Translations under genes and position numbers: made by a program
Shown here: piece after piece, positions 54,850 to 63,952 of the stretch
Position numbering within the stretch: the stretch's first letter is position 1
How the letters are laid out: each line of letters begins with the position of its first letter
The notes under the pieces: generated by a model
The model's database searches: none
The model's input: the letters and a program-made list of their open reading frames with translations, nothing else
What the model was told of the DNA's origin: nothing
Origin: Pseudolactococcus plantarum
GTDB lineage: Bacteria > Bacillota > Bacilli > Lactobacillales > Streptococcaceae
Direction of reading: 5' to 3'
Assembly: GCF_002441715.1 (NCBI RefSeq)
Contig: NZ_JXJX01000006.1
Span: forward strand, 97,571-161,570
Length of the DNA stretch: 64,000 bases

Positions 54850-55956
54850 ATGAAAATTATTGTTAGTGGTGGTGGAACAGGTGGTCATATCTATCCGGCG
54901 CTGAGTTTTATTAAGTATCTAAAGACAGTTGAACCTAATCTTAGTGTATTATATATTGGGACACAAAAAGGTCTAGAATCTACAATTGTCCCAGAGAATG
55001 GCATTGAGTTTAAAACGATTGATATTCAGGGATTTAAACGATCATTATCTTTAGAGAATATCAAAACAGTCTATAAATTTGTCAAATCTGTTTCAGATGC
55101 TAAAAAGATTATTAAGAATTTTAAGCCCGATGTGGTTGTTGGGACAGGTGGTTACGTTGCAGGTCCAGTTGTCTATGCTGCAGCAAAATTAAAAATCCCA
55201 ACTATTGTACATGAACAAAATTCTATTCCAGGTATTACTAACAAATTTTTAAGTCGATATGTGACACGAGTTGCCTTAGCATTTCAAGAAGCAGGGACTT
55301 TCTTTCCTTCAAACAAAACAGTCTTTACCGGTAATCCTCGTGCGCAAGAGGTAGCTGATTTGATTGAATCTGGTAATGTACTTAGTCAGTATGATCTTGA
55401 TGGCACTAAGAAAACTGTCGTGATTTTTGGTGGTAGTCGAGGTGCTTTGAAAATAAATACGGCAGTGCTGGAAGCCTTACCAGAGCTTGCTAAAAAAGAT
55501 TATCAAATTCTTTATGCGTCAGGTGAAATTTATTTTAACGATCCAGAATTTGCAGCTACTTTTGCAGCCTATAATCAAGAAAAAAATATCAAAATTGTAC
55601 CCTATATCAAAAATATGGTTGAGGTACTAAATGATGCAACTCTCATCTTATCTAGAGCTGGGGCAACGACGCTAGCTGAGATTACAGCGCTTGGATTACC
55701 GGCTATTTTAGTACCTAGTCCTTATGTAACTGCCGATCATCAAACGAAAAATGCACAAGCATTAGAAAATGCAGGTGCCGCTATCAGTATTAATAATGCA
55801 GAGTTGACCGGACAAAGAATTGTTCAGGCGATTGATAGTTTACTACTTGACGATCAGAGCTATAGAAAAATGGCTGAAAATGCTTTGCGTGAAGGTGTTC
55901 CTGATGCAAGTCAACGTTTATATGGAGTACTTAAGGATGTAGTCAATGGCCAATAA
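54850..55956 (+). CDS. murG: UDP-GlcNAc:lipid I GlcNAc transferase
   Basis: Makes lipid II from lipid I at the inner face of the membrane. 368 residues from the ATG at 54850; a TTG at 54844 overlapping the murD stop by 4 bases is an alternative. Seen: IIVSGGGTGGHIYPAL (G-loop 1), VVGTGGYVAGPVVYAA (G-loop 2), IVHEQNSIPG, VTGNPR-like VFTGNPRAQEV, VIFGGSRGALKINTAV (G-loop 3) and SRAGATTLAEITALGLPAILVPSPY. It overlaps divIB by 11 bases. Confidence 0.95.
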   Translation: MKIIVSGGGTGGHIYPALSFIKYLKTVEPNLSVLYIGTQKGLESTIVPENGIEFKTIDIQGFKRSLSLENIKTVYKFVKSVSDAKKIIKNFKPDVVVGTGGYVAGPVVYAAAKLKIPTIVHEQNSIPGITNKFLSRYVTRVALAFQEAGTFFPSNKTVFTGNPRAQEVADLIESGNVLSQYDLDGTKKTVVIFGGSRGALKINTAVLEALPELAKKDYQILYASGEIYFNDPEFAATFAAYNQEKNIKIVPYIKNMVEVLNDATLILSRAGATTLAEITALGLPAILVPSPYVTADHQTKNAQALENAGAAISINNAELTGQRIVQAIDSLLLDDQSYRKMAENALREGVPDASQRLYGVLKDVVNGQ

Positions 55957-57070
55957 GGAAAAGAAACCCGAGTTAACCCCATGGCAAAAAGAACACGCAG
56001 CATTTGAACAAAAGAAAGCTGCAGAAGCAGCGAAAAAAGCACGAGAAGAAAAACGGAAAAAGCAACCGATTCAGACTGAATCCGTGATTGAAAAATATGA
56101 TGCGCCAACAAAAACACCTAAAACTAAAAAAGCAAGGGTGCCGATTTTAAAACAGATTAAAAATCTGTTTGTGATAACTGAAAAAAAACCAGTAGTTGAA
56201 AATCTGACCAAGATGTGGCCGTTTCTTTTGCTTGCGATTGTTGGGATTGTGAGCAGTGCGTATGTTATTTCACCGCTAAGTAAGATTGGTAGTTTTACGC
56301 CACAAGGGAATCAACATGAGTCTGCGAAACAAATCGCTGCAGCAACAAATATTAAAACAGGAGATCATGTTTGGCGAATCATTAACTCGGAAAAGAAAAT
56401 CGCTGCAAATATTACCAACACATTTCCAAGAATCAAATCTGTTGCCATTACTTTTAAGTTTCCTAATCACTTTTTTGCAAAAATTACAGAGCATCGTGAA
56501 TGTCTATATCTCAAGACAGGTAATACTTATCAGATCGTTTTGTCTAATGGTGAGATTGTAAAAGATGAGCAGATTAATGCTCAAAATCTGAAATCTATGC
56601 CAGTACTGGATGGATTTTCAGCACAAGAGGCCAAGTCATTTGCAATAGCTTATGAGACGCTTAAAGATAAGGTAAAAAGCCAAATTACGACAGTTACAAA
56701 AACACCTACTAAGGTTACGAAAGATTTCATCGCAATAGAGATGAAAGATGGCAATGAAGTGCGTGTACCACTTAGTCAAATGGAGGATAAATTACCGTAC
56801 TATACTAGTGTAGCGACGCAACTGACAGAGCCTAGTGTTGTGGATATGGAAGCAGGCATATATGCAAAATCTAAGGATGCTTATCAAAAAGATTTAGATG
56901 ATGCTAATAAAAAAACAATACCAAGCACTAGCAGTCCAGCTACCCCAGCTTCAGCTACGCCAACTTCAGGGGATTCAGCTAATAATGGTGCAACTACTAC
57001 TAGCTCAACTACTACTAGCTCAACTACTGCTAGCTCAACTACTGCTAATCCAACTGCAGCTGGTCAATAG
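55946..57070 (+). CDS. divIB: Cell division protein DivIB/FtsQ
   Basis: A single-span protein of the divisome core with DivIC and FtsL. 374 residues: a long, lysine-rich cytosolic arm (1-90, coiled-coil type repeats EQKKAAEAAKKAREEKRKK), TM at about 92-110 (MWPFLLLAIVGIVSSAYVI), the POTRA domain (SPLSKIGSFTPQG...) and beta domain to about 320, then a Ser/Thr/Ala/Pro tail of some 50 residues made of a 15-bp DNA repeat. AAGGA stands before the ATG inside murG. The order murD-murG-divIB is that of streptococci. Confidence 0.92.
   Translation: MANKEKKPELTPWQKEHAAFEQKKAAEAAKKAREEKRKKQPIQTESVIEKYDAPTKTPKTKKARVPILKQIKNLFVITEKKPVVENLTKMWPFLLLAIVGIVSSAYVISPLSKIGSFTPQGNQHESAKQIAAATNIKTGDHVWRIINSEKKIAANITNTFPRIKSVAITFKFPNHFFAKITEHRECLYLKTGNTYQIVLSNGEIVKDEQINAQNLKSMPVLDGFSAQEAKSFAIAYETLKDKVKSQITTVTKTPTKVTKDFIAIEMKDGNEVRVPLSQMEDKLPYYTSVATQLTEPSVVDMEAGIYAKSKDAYQKDLDDANKKTIPSTSSPATPASATPTSGDSANNGATTTSSTTTSSTTASSTTANPTAAGQ
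56991..57050. repeat. 15-bp tandem repeat in the divIB tail
   Basis: Four copies of a CAACTACTACTAGCT-type unit (56991, 57006, 57021, 57036), the last diverged. Each codes for five residues (Thr/Ser/Ala), so a change in copy number keeps the frame. Confidence 0.85.
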
Positions 57071-57137
57071 TTAAGTCTGCCATGAGAGAAAACATTGTTT
57101 AATGAATTGTTTAAGACATGAGCGAAAGCTTGTGTTT

Positions 57138-57148
57138 TTTGTTATAAT
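57138..57148 (+). promoter_or_regulatory. obgE promoter (-10)
   Basis: Extended -10 TGT-TATAAT (57143-57148); no good -35. Confidence 0.6.
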
Positions 57149-57191
57149 GGAAATAACTATAGATAAATTTAAAGAAAATCAAGGTGACAAA

Positions 57192-58511
57192 ATGTCAATG
57201 TTTTTAGATACAGCACGAATTGAAGTAAAAGCTGGTAAGGGTGGCGATGGCGCTGTTTCTTTCCGTCGAGAAAAATATGTTCCAGACGGTGGACCTGCTG
57301 GTGGTGATGGTGGTCGTGGCGGAGATGTTATCTTCGTTGTCGATGAAGGGCTACGTACGCTGATGGATTTTCGCTACAATCGTCATTTTAAGGCGAAACC
57401 TGGTGAAAAAGGAATGAATAAAGGCATGCACGGTCGAGGATCAGAAGATTTGATCGTGAAAGTCCCTCAAGGTACAACTGTTAAAGAAGTGGGTAGCGAT
57501 AAGATATTGGTAGACTTATTAGCACCTGGTCAAACATTTACTGTTGCACATGGTGGCCGTGGTGGTCGTGGGAATATTCGGTTCGCAACGCCTAGAAATC
57601 CTGCGCCTGAGGTTGCTGAAAATGGTGAACCTGGTGAAGAAAGAACCTTGCTACTAGAACTTCGCGTTTTAGCAGATGTTGGACTTGTTGGCTTCCCATC
57701 AGTCGGTAAATCAACATTGTTAAGTGTGATTTCTAATGCACGTCCTAAAATTGGTGCTTATCATTTTACAACTTTAGTGCCTAATATCGGTATGGTGCGT
57801 GTTGGCGATGGCGAAAGTTTTGTCGTAGCTGATATGCCAGGATTGATTGAGGGCGCTAGTCAGGGAATTGGGCTAGGTACCCAGTTCTTACGTCACATAG
57901 AACGTACGCGAGTGTTGCTTCATGTTATCGATATGAGTGGGATGGAAGGGCGCGATCCTTATGATGATTATGTTGCCATTAATGACGAGTTAGAAGGCTA
58001 TAACTTGAGATTAATGGAACGTCCTCAAATCATCGTTGCAAATAAAATGGATATGCCTGATGCACAAGAAAATTTAGCTGAATTTAAAGCAAAATTAGCT
58101 GCAAATTATGATGAATTTGAAGACCTACCACAGGTATTCCCAGTGTCAGGGATTTCAAGACAAGGCTTGCAAAATTTACTTGAAGCGACCGCTGAATTAT
58201 TAGGTGAAACACCTGAATTTCCACTCTATGAAGAAGCTGACTTTGTTGGTCAAGAACAAGAGGCTTATTATGGATTTGATGAAGGTGCGAGAGAGTATGA
58301 GATTTCACGTGCTGATGATGCCTCATGGATCCTATCTGGTGAAAAATTAGAGAAACTCTTCACCATGACGAATTTTGATCATGATGATTCTATATTCAAA
58401 TTTGCTAGACAACTTCGTGGTATGGGAATCGATGAGGATCTACGTAGCCGTGGTGCTAGAGATGGTGATATTGTTAGAATCGGCAAATTTGAATTTGAAT
58501 TTGTAGATTAA
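57192..58511 (+). CDS. obgE: GTPase Obg/CgtA
   Basis: A GTPase for 50S ribosome assembly and stress control. 439 residues from the ATG at 57192 with AAGGTGA before it; a second Met lies two codons on. Three domains: glycine-rich Obg fold (1-158: [29 protein letters not shown]), G domain ([33 protein letters not shown]) and the C-terminal OCT domain (about 360-436) with the end [16 protein letters not shown]. Confidence 0.96.
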   Translation: MSMFLDTARIEVKAGKGGDGAVSFRREKYVPDGGPAGGDGGRGGDVIFVVDEGLRTLMDFRYNRHFKAKPGEKGMNKGMHGRGSEDLIVKVPQGTTVKEVGSDKILVDLLAPGQTFTVAHGGRGGRGNIRFATPRNPAPEVAENGEPGEERTLLLELRVLADVGLVGFPSVGKSTLLSVISNARPKIGAYHFTTLVPNIGMVRVGDGESFVVADMPGLIEGASQGIGLGTQFLRHIERTRVLLHVIDMSGMEGRDPYDDYVAINDELEGYNLRLMERPQIIVANKMDMPDAQENLAEFKAKLAANYDEFEDLPQVFPVSGISRQGLQNLLEATAELLGETPEFPLYEEADFVGQEQEAYYGFDEGAREYEISRADDASWILSGEKLEKLFTMTNFDHDDSIFKFARQLRGMGIDEDLRSRGARDGDIVRIGKFEFEFVD

Positions 58512-58573
58512 AACACCCTCAGCTTTGCAAAGGTGAACATCTATAGTGGATCTCGAAGATTGGAGGTGTTTCG

Positions 58574-58765
58574 ATGGGTTTTAAAATTATTGGTAATAGA
58601 GGTGAAGATGGTGAATTTATAGCATCTGCTGATGCTTGGCCACCTGAAAAGATTGCGGCATTATTTGATAAATTTAATCCTAACCGCAAATTACGACTAG
58701 ATCGTGAAAAAGCGGCGCTCGATGCATTAAAAGAAGACAATAAGAAAGAAGATACAGCCATTTGA
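58574..58765 (+). CDS. Small unrecognised protein before phoH
   Basis: 63 residues with a strong GGAGGTG ribosome binding site before the ATG. Seen: GFKIIGNRGEDGEF, then ADAWPPEKIAALFDKFNPNRKLRLDREKAALDALK and a charged tail. No membrane span or signal. I do not recognise the family. Its stop overlaps the TTG start of phoH (TTGA), so it is probably co-translated with PhoH and may belong to the same RNA-related unit (obgE-phoH-ybeY). Confidence 0.72.
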   Translation: MGFKIIGNRGEDGEFIASADAWPPEKIAALFDKFNPNRKLRLDREKAALDALKEDNKKEDTAI

Positions 58766-59754
58766 AAACTTTTGAACTCAAATTAACTCATCCTGCAGAT
58801 GGTACTAATTTGTTTGGTGCGCAGGAAAAACATCTGAAATATGTGGAAGATGCTATTGGTGTGACGATTCATTTTCGTAGTGATGTGATTCAGATTGTAT
58901 CCGATTCTGATGAGAAAACTGAGTTGGCTAGATTGATTTTACAAGCTTTATTGGTGCTAGTCTCTCGAGGTCAAACAATTAATACCCCAGATGTTGTAAC
59001 GGCTGTGACGATGGCCAAAAATGGTGAGATTAATAAGTTTGTCGCACTCTATGAGGAAGAAATTACTAAAGATAGCAGTGGAAAACCAATTCGCGTGAAG
59101 ACTTTGGGACAAAAGATTTATGTCGACGATATCTTACACCATGACATTACTTTTGGTATCGGTCCTGCTGGAACAGGTAAAACGTATTTAGCTGTTGTAT
59201 TGGCTACGACAGCGTTACGTCGTGGACAAGTCAAGCGTATTATTGTCACTAGACCAGCTGTTGAAGCTGGAGAGAGTCTAGGATTTTTACCTGGGGATTT
59301 ACAAGAAAAAGTGGATCCTTATTTGAGGCCTATCTATGATGCATTGCATCAAGTGTTAGGTAAGGTGACGGTTGAGCGGATGTTAGAACGTGGGACAATA
59401 GAGATTGCCCCACTAGCTTATATGCGTGGGCGTACTTTAGATGATGCGTTTGTTATTTTAGATGAAGCACAAAATACAACCACTATGCAGATGAAAATGT
59501 TTTTAACACGGCTAGGATTTAATTCTAAGATGGTCATTAACGGTGATGTGAGCCAGATTGATTTACCTAGAAAAACAAAATCTGGTTTAATTGATGCTAA
59601 AGATAAATTAGCCAAAGTCAAACAAGTGTCCTTTGTTTATTTTTCAGCCAAAGACGTCGTGAGACACCCTGTCGTAGCTGAGATTATAAAAGCGTATGAA
59701 ACAGATGAGTTGAAAGAAGCTGCTCAAAGTGTAGCAGAAACAGATGAATCATGA
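58762..59754 (+). CDS. phoH: PhoH family ATPase
   Basis: 330 residues from the TTG at 58762, coupled to the gene before. Seen: an N-terminal KH-like part, Walker A GPAGTGKTYLAVVLA near residue 135, TRPAVEAGESLGFLPGDLQEKVDPYLRP, LAYMRGRTLDDAFVILDEAQNTT (Walker B) and GDVSQIDLPRKTKSGL. PhoH proteins are ATP-dependent, probably RNA-acting, and pair with YbeY, as here 108 bases further. The name comes from phosphate control in E. coli and does not imply it here. Confidence 0.93.
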   Translation: MKTFELKLTHPADGTNLFGAQEKHLKYVEDAIGVTIHFRSDVIQIVSDSDEKTELARLILQALLVLVSRGQTINTPDVVTAVTMAKNGEINKFVALYEEEITKDSSGKPIRVKTLGQKIYVDDILHHDITFGIGPAGTGKTYLAVVLATTALRRGQVKRIIVTRPAVEAGESLGFLPGDLQEKVDPYLRPIYDALHQVLGKVTVERMLERGTIEIAPLAYMRGRTLDDAFVILDEAQNTTTMQMKMFLTRLGFNSKMVINGDVSQIDLPRKTKSGLIDAKDKLAKVKQVSFVYFSAKDVVRHPVVAEIIKAYETDELKEAAQSVAETDES

Positions 59755-59862
59755 GTAGGGATATCGGGATTTGTTATTGACACTTATGACGCATAATGCA
59801 CGAGTTAGATCGTTGTGAGTGCTAGAACTAGTCAAAACTTTTTTGAAAGGTGATGTTGAATC

Positions 59863-60354
59863 ATGTATGTCGAAATGACAGATAATACGGGCCAAGTTTC
59901 TCAGGAAATGCAGGCAGAAACAGTTAAACTATTGAAATTTGCGGCAGAGTTTATTCACTTGCCTGAGCATAAAGAAATGGCAATTACATATGTCTTGAAT
60001 GATGAAATTCAAGATATTAACCGAGAGTATCGGGGCAAAGATGTGCCTACTGATGTTGTTAGTTTAGAGTATGAACCAGAAACAATTACGTTTGATGATG
60101 CGTTTGAGATGCCAGAAGCGCTTCAAGCGGAATTAGCAGAATTTGATAGTTTTATTGGTGAACTTTATATTTCGATAGAAAAAGCGCAAGAGCAAGCTGA
60201 TAACTATGGTCATAGTTATGAAAGAGAAATGGGATTTTTAGCAGTCCATGGATTTTTACACATTAACGGTTACGATCATATGGTAGCTGAAGATGAAAAA
60301 GTGATGTTTGCGCTTCAGGAAGAGATTTTGACAGCTTATGGCCTTACGAGATAA
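59863..60354 (+). CDS. ybeY: Endoribonuclease YbeY
   Basis: 163 residues. Metal-dependent RNase for 16S rRNA 3' end maturation and ribosome quality control. Seen: [19 protein letters not shown] and the metal site [12 protein letters not shown] (H-x3-H-x4-DH pattern; three His). AAAGGTGAT before the ATG. It overlaps dgkA by 17 bases. The order phoH-ybeY-dgkA is widespread in Firmicutes, followed there by era, which is not seen here. Confidence 0.95.
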   Translation: MYVEMTDNTGQVSQEMQAETVKLLKFAAEFIHLPEHKEMAITYVLNDEIQDINREYRGKDVPTDVVSLEYEPETITFDDAFEMPEALQAELAEFDSFIGELYISIEKAQEQADNYGHSYEREMGFLAVHGFLHINGYDHMVAEDEKVMFALQEEILTAYGLTR

Positions 60355-60739
60355 AAATACAGAAAAAAAGTGGAAGAATCAAACTGTTTATGCATCGCTT
60401 GAATTTGCTTTAACTGGTATTGTGACTGCTTTTCGTGAAGAGCGAAATTTACGAAAACATGCTGTCAGTGCAGCTATAGCGATCGTATTAGGTTTTGTGT
60501 TTAACATTTCTAAAGTAGATTGGCTATTTTTACTGCTAGCTATCTTTTTAGTCATTTTTGCAGAGATTATCAATTCGGCTATTGAAAATGTGGTTGATTT
60601 AGCTAGTGAGTACCATTTCTCCATGTTAGCCAAAAATGCCAAGGATATGGCAGCAGGTGCCGTTTTGTTTATTTCTATTTTCGCTGTCATTGTTGGTCTC
60701 TTCATCTTCTTGCCTAAAATTTGGTATTTGATTTTTTAA
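60338..60739 (+). CDS. dgkA: Diacylglycerol/undecaprenol kinase
   Basis: 133 residues with three hydrophobic spans, a small membrane kinase. In Gram-positive bacteria this enzyme phosphorylates undecaprenol and so feeds the wall-lipid carrier. Seen: [24 protein letters not shown] at the N-terminus, [38 protein letters not shown] (the signature with E-x-x-N-S-A-I-E and K-D-x-A-A-G-A-V). The start lies in the end of ybeY. Confidence 0.94.
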   Translation: MALRDKNTEKKWKNQTVYASLEFALTGIVTAFREERNLRKHAVSAAIAIVLGFVFNISKVDWLFLLLAIFLVIFAEIINSAIENVVDLASEYHFSMLAKNAKDMAAGAVLFISIFAVIVGLFIFLPKIWYLIF

Positions 60740-60741
60740 GC

Positions 60742-61392
60742 TTAGCGAAATAAGGAAAAAGTAGAGATGCGGGTAGCTCCCGCTTTTTCTATGACTTCAC
60801 GAGCGTGCTGTAGTGTGGTACCAGTGGTATAAATATCGTCAAAAATGATCACTTTATCAGGAAGTTTTAGGGCACTAGTTAGGTAAAATGGGTTATTAGA
60901 AGATAGCCGTTCTTGTCTAGTTTTATGAGACTGATGTCCGGTTTCTTGCTTACCTAACACATCTAGATAAGTCAGTTCTGCACTGGTTAAAAATCCTGTG
61001 ACTTGATTGAATCCTCGGATATTTAGTCGTTTATCAGATATCGGGATAGGGATGATATGAGCATGTTTTAATGCGTCACGAAGTACCTGATCAAAAGCAC
61101 CTCTTAATCTAAAGTCTCCTTGAAACTTATAACGTTGAAAAAAAGTTTTAGCTGCCTCATTATAATGGAAAATAGCACGATGTAAGGTGGTATGAGCTTG
61201 ATTTTGGCAGTCAAGACAGCTGCCAGTTATATCTGGTTTATAGCAGGTTTGACAGTACGGCTCTGCAATGACTTCAAAGGTGGCAAAACAGGAGTTGCAC
61301 AGTTTCTGGTGAGAGCGTCTAGAAAAGAATATATCTGAAAAAGTGGGCACCACCCTAAGATAAGTGTCACATAGCAAACAATTAGTCATCAA
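60742..61392 (-). CDS. comFC: ComFC phosphoribosyltransferase-like competence protein
   Basis: 216 residues. N-terminal zinc-binding CxxC pairs (CLLCDTYL, LCNSCFATF, YCQTCYKP, SCLDCQ) and a C-terminal phosphoribosyltransferase fold with VIIFDDIYTTGTTLQHARE (PRPP loop). ComFC takes part in DNA uptake or the handling of incoming single strands and binds the helicase ComFA. It overlaps comFA by 4 bases. The presence of both genes intact points to a possible competence state. Confidence 0.93.
   Translation of the reverse strand: MMTNCLLCDTYLRVVPTFSDIFFSRRSHQKLCNSCFATFEVIAEPYCQTCYKPDITGSCLDCQNQAHTTLHRAIFHYNEAAKTFFQRYKFQGDFRLRGAFDQVLRDALKHAHIIPIPISDKRLNIRGFNQVTGFLTSAELTYLDVLGKQETGHQSHKTRQERLSSNNPFYLTSALKLPDKVIIFDDIYTTGTTLQHAREVIEKAGATRISTFSLFR
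60765..60790 (+). terminator. dgkA terminator inside the end of comFC
   Basis: GCGGG (60769-60773) with CCCGC (60779-60783), then five T. The convergent comFC coding region contains it. Confidence 0.75.
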
Positions 61393-62660
61393 AATCCTCC
61401 GAGTTTATTCATCAGTCGTATATCTGAGATTGCTTGAGTCATCTGTTTGGTTAATCCCTGATGAAAAAAATAGATAAGTCCGGTCGGCCGTTCAAGACTT
61501 CTACCAACTCGACCTGATATTTGCACTAAACTGGACGTTGTAAATAGTCTGTGATGCGCGTGTAAGACGAAAACATCAACTTTTGGAAATGTAACACCTC
61601 GTTCCAATATGGTTGTGGTAACCAAGATATTTAAAGAGGCTTCACGAAACTGAGTGATGATATCAGAGCGATCCTCGCTAGTAGACGCAACGAAGCCTAT
61701 CTGTTCATCTGGAAATAATTGCCTTAACGTAGCTGTAAAAGCTTTGCCCCAAGTAATCACAGGGGCGAAAATTAATAATGGAAAGTTTGTTTTTCGCTGT
61801 TTTTTAATATACCGATAAATCGTCTTGTTGTTAGCACTAAATATGGGTTTGGGTACAACGAGAGGATGTCCGTGGAATCGCCTAGATAAAGTGGTGCTTG
61901 TTAGCTGGCCAGATTTGACTAGTGCGTTTAGCTTATCTGTCGGTGTAGCAGTCAGATAGATGACTGTGGCACTGTTTTTTTGAGCATGATCAGCAGCGTA
62001 GTGGAGGATGGTGTTATTAACGAAAGGAAAAGCATCTACTTCGTCAATGACCAGTAAATCAAATGCATTTCTAAATCGTAATAATTGGTGTGTGGTCGAA
62101 ATGACGAGAGGCGTTCTAAAATAAGGCGCTGCATCAGCGTGTAAGAGGGAGATAGTGAGATTAAAATCGCGAGATAGTCTACTATAGAGTTCTCGTGCGA
62201 CATCGGTACGTGGCGTAGCAATACAGACTGCTCCCCCGCTAGCAATACTTGTGTTTATCGCATCATAGATCATCTCTGTTTTACCCGCACCAGTAACGGC
62301 GTGCACGAGTATCTTTAGCTTTTGCTCAACTGCCTCTACTAGTTGGTGAGAAATTTTAGCTTGATAGGGAGTAAGCGTGCCTTGCCAAGCTAAGGTATCT
62401 TGTTTTGGGAACGGCTGTTGTGGGATATGATAAAGCAATTCATCAGATCTGACACGTCCGAGTCCTATACATGCTGGGCAAAAAAATGCAGAGACTTGAA
62501 GTGATACTGATTGCATTAAAGAGCTGGTGCCGCAACGATTGCAAATCACGTATTTACCAGATTGTACCATGCCTGGTATGGAGATCACCTCAGTAGGTAA
62601 TTGAGTTGGATCGCTATCGAGTTCTTGTCGCGTGAGCAGGCGACCAAATAAGTTTTTCAT
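61389..62660 (-). CDS. comFA: ComFA DEAD-box-like DNA translocase
   Basis: 423 residues from the ATG at 62660, where MKNLFGRLLTRQEL fits the usual start; a GTG nine codons earlier is in frame but has no ribosome binding site. A four-Cys zinc site (CNRCG...CPAC) at about residues 42-69 comes first. Then the helicase core: AVTGAGKTEM (Walker A), ATPRTDVARELYSRL, LLVIDEVDAFPF (motif II as DEVD), YLTATPT (III), the C-terminal lobe with ILVTTTILERGVTFPKVDVFVL and QISGRVGRS (VI). It helps to pull single-stranded DNA into the cell during transformation. Divergent from the YigZ gene. Confidence 0.93.
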   Translation of the reverse strand: MKNLFGRLLTRQELDSDPTQLPTEVISIPGMVQSGKYVICNRCGTSSLMQSVSLQVSAFFCPACIGLGRVRSDELLYHIPQQPFPKQDTLAWQGTLTPYQAKISHQLVEAVEQKLKILVHAVTGAGKTEMIYDAINTSIASGGAVCIATPRTDVARELYSRLSRDFNLTISLLHADAAPYFRTPLVISTTHQLLRFRNAFDLLVIDEVDAFPFVNNTILHYAADHAQKNSATVIYLTATPTDKLNALVKSGQLTSTTLSRRFHGHPLVVPKPIFSANNKTIYRYIKKQRKTNFPLLIFAPVITWGKAFTATLRQLFPDEQIGFVASTSEDRSDIITQFREASLNILVTTTILERGVTFPKVDVFVLHAHHRLFTTSSLVQISGRVGRSLERPTGLIYFFHQGLTKQMTQAISDIRLMNKLGGF

Positions 62661-62691
62661 ACCTTCAAGTACGTATTTTAAGGACACATGT

Positions 62692-62697
62692 TACAAT
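62692..62697 (+). promoter_or_regulatory. -10 of the YigZ-family gene
   Basis: TGT-TACAAT (62692-62697), followed by AAAGGAGAGG as ribosome binding site. Confidence 0.55.
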
Positions 62698-62722
62698 AAA
62701 AAGAAAGGAGAGGTGCATTAAC

Positions 62723-63346
62723 ATGACGATTACGATTAAAACAGATGTCGTATTAGAAGAAGAAATCAAAAAATCTAAGTTTATTTGTCAGCTAAAACGT
62801 GTGACTAGTGAAGAGGAAGCGCGTGAGTTTATCACATCAATTAAGAAAAAACATCATAAGGCTTCTCATAACGTCTCTGCTTTTGTCATCGGTGATCACC
62901 AAGAAATCCAGAGATCATCAGATGATGGCGAGCCCTCTGGCACAGCAGGAGTTCCGATGTTAGAAATTCTTAAAAAAAGAGAATTAATTGATGTTGTAGC
63001 TGTTGTGACACGTTATTTTGGTGGTATTAAGTTAGGTGCTGGCGGGTTGATTCGTGCTTATGCTGGGAGTGTTAACCATGCGATCGATGCAGTCGGTCTT
63101 GTTGAGAGAGTAGAACAAACACGACTTGACATTGTCATGGGGTATCACTTATTTGATAGTGTATCTAGATATCTATCCACAGAGGCTATACCTATGGCAG
63201 ATACAGCTTTTACAGATCAGGTGACAGTGACATGTTTTTGTGATACCACACAAATGGCGTTGATTATCGCAGGACTGACAGAGCAGTTCCATGGTCAATT
63301 GCAACTGACTAAGGGTGATAAAAAACTTGTAGAAGTACCGCTTTGA
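62723..63346 (+). CDS. YigZ/IMPACT family protein
   Basis: 207 residues. The N-terminal Impact domain (1-120) shows EIKKSKFICQLKRV, HKASHNVSAFVIGDHQEIQRSSDDGEPSGTAGVPML and YFGGIKLGAGGLIRAYAG; the C-terminal part is a small ferredoxin-like domain (DUF1949). The family is linked to translation control in eukaryotes, but the bacterial role is not settled. In many streptococci the gene is divergent from comFA, as here. The tmRNA promoter overlaps its stop codon. Confidence 0.93.
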   Translation: MTITIKTDVVLEEEIKKSKFICQLKRVTSEEEAREFITSIKKKHHKASHNVSAFVIGDHQEIQRSSDDGEPSGTAGVPMLEILKKRELIDVVAVVTRYFGGIKLGAGGLIRAYAGSVNHAIDAVGLVERVEQTRLDIVMGYHLFDSVSRYLSTEAIPMADTAFTDQVTVTCFCDTTQMALIIAGLTEQFHGQLQLTKGDKKLVEVPL

Positions 63347-63355
63347 TGGTATAAT
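63327..63355 (+). promoter_or_regulatory. ssrA promoter
   Basis: TTGTAG (63327-63332), 17-bp spacer, extended -10 TGG-TATAAT (63350-63355). It overlaps the end of the preceding gene. Confidence 0.75.
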
Positions 63356-63398
63356 GAAATTTCAGAGGTCACTTGCTAGACCTTTGAGCATATGATCT

Positions 63399-63748
63399 GG
63401 GGTTGTTCTGGATTCGACAGGTGTTGTCGCGTATGAGCTGCGATTAGTGAGACGTCACTCTAAACCGTCGCAGATAAATATAACTGCTAAAAATACACAA
63501 ACTTACGCTTTAGCTGCCTAAACCACAGCCGGCGTGCCAGACTTTCGTTCGCCTATGACGATTTGATGGCCTAATTTAGTAGGATACGCTTTTGTGGTGT
63601 CTTGACATGAAAGAAGAGATTAAGAGACTCGCCAGCTGACTTTGTTCGAGGATTGTCTTGTCAGTTGGTTAAATTTAGACAGTCCCTATGATTGTAGACG
63701 CTGATATAGCAAGGCATTTGGACAGGGGTTCGACTCCCCTCAGCTCCA
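63399..63748 (+). ncRNA. ssrA: tmRNA
   Basis: 350 bases. The 5' end GGGGTTG pairs with the 3' end CAGCTCC as a tRNA-Ala-like acceptor; T-arm GGACAGGGGTTCGACTCCCCT is complete. The tag frame GCT AAA AAT ACA CAA ACT TAC GCT TTA GCT GCC TAA gives AKNTQTYALAA with the degradation signal LAA. It rescues stalled ribosomes with SmpB. CCA is not encoded. About 37 bases of precursor lie between the predicted start and the mature end. Confidence 0.96.
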
Positions 63749-63757
63749 TTTATTAAG

Positions 63758-63790
63758 CTAAAAACCCTTATAAAATAAGGGTTTTTATTA
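63758..63790 (+). terminator. ssrA terminator
   Basis: AAAAACCCTTAT (63760-63771) with ATAAGGGTTTTT (63775-63786). Confidence 0.9.
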
Positions 63791-63865
63791 TTTATGTGAC
63801 AAATATGTGCCAAAATATTTTTTAAAACAAATTGTCGAGTCGTCAATTACTTTTTGATTGTTATG

Positions 63866-63900
63866 AAAAGAACCTTATAAAATACCAAGGTTCTTTTTAA
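63866..63900. terminator. Hairpin terminator behind ssrA
   Basis: AAAAGAACCTT (63866-63876) with AAGGTTCTTTT (63887-63897). It could close a gene on either strand. The segment between it and the ssrA terminator holds no gene I can support. Confidence 0.75.
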
Positions 63901-63905
63901 TTTTA

Positions 63906-63935
63906 TTGTAAAATTTAAACTTACGTGTTATACTG
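63906..63935 (+). promoter_or_regulatory. Promoter of the last partial gene
   Basis: TTGTAA (63906-63911), 18-bp spacer, TGT-TATACT (63930-63935). Confidence 0.6.
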
Positions 63936-63952
63936 TAGGCGAGATGAGAATT

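Noticed and set aside
62660..62700. Possible ComX (cin) box TACGTACT before comFA
   Set aside because: Only about five of eight positions fit TACGAATA and the distance to the ATG would make the mRNA leaderless; not enough to claim.
63661..63846. Minus-strand frame with GAEGSRTPVQ
   Set aside because: It runs antisense through the tmRNA 3' end; this peptide is a well-known false product of tmRNA/tRNA T-arms.
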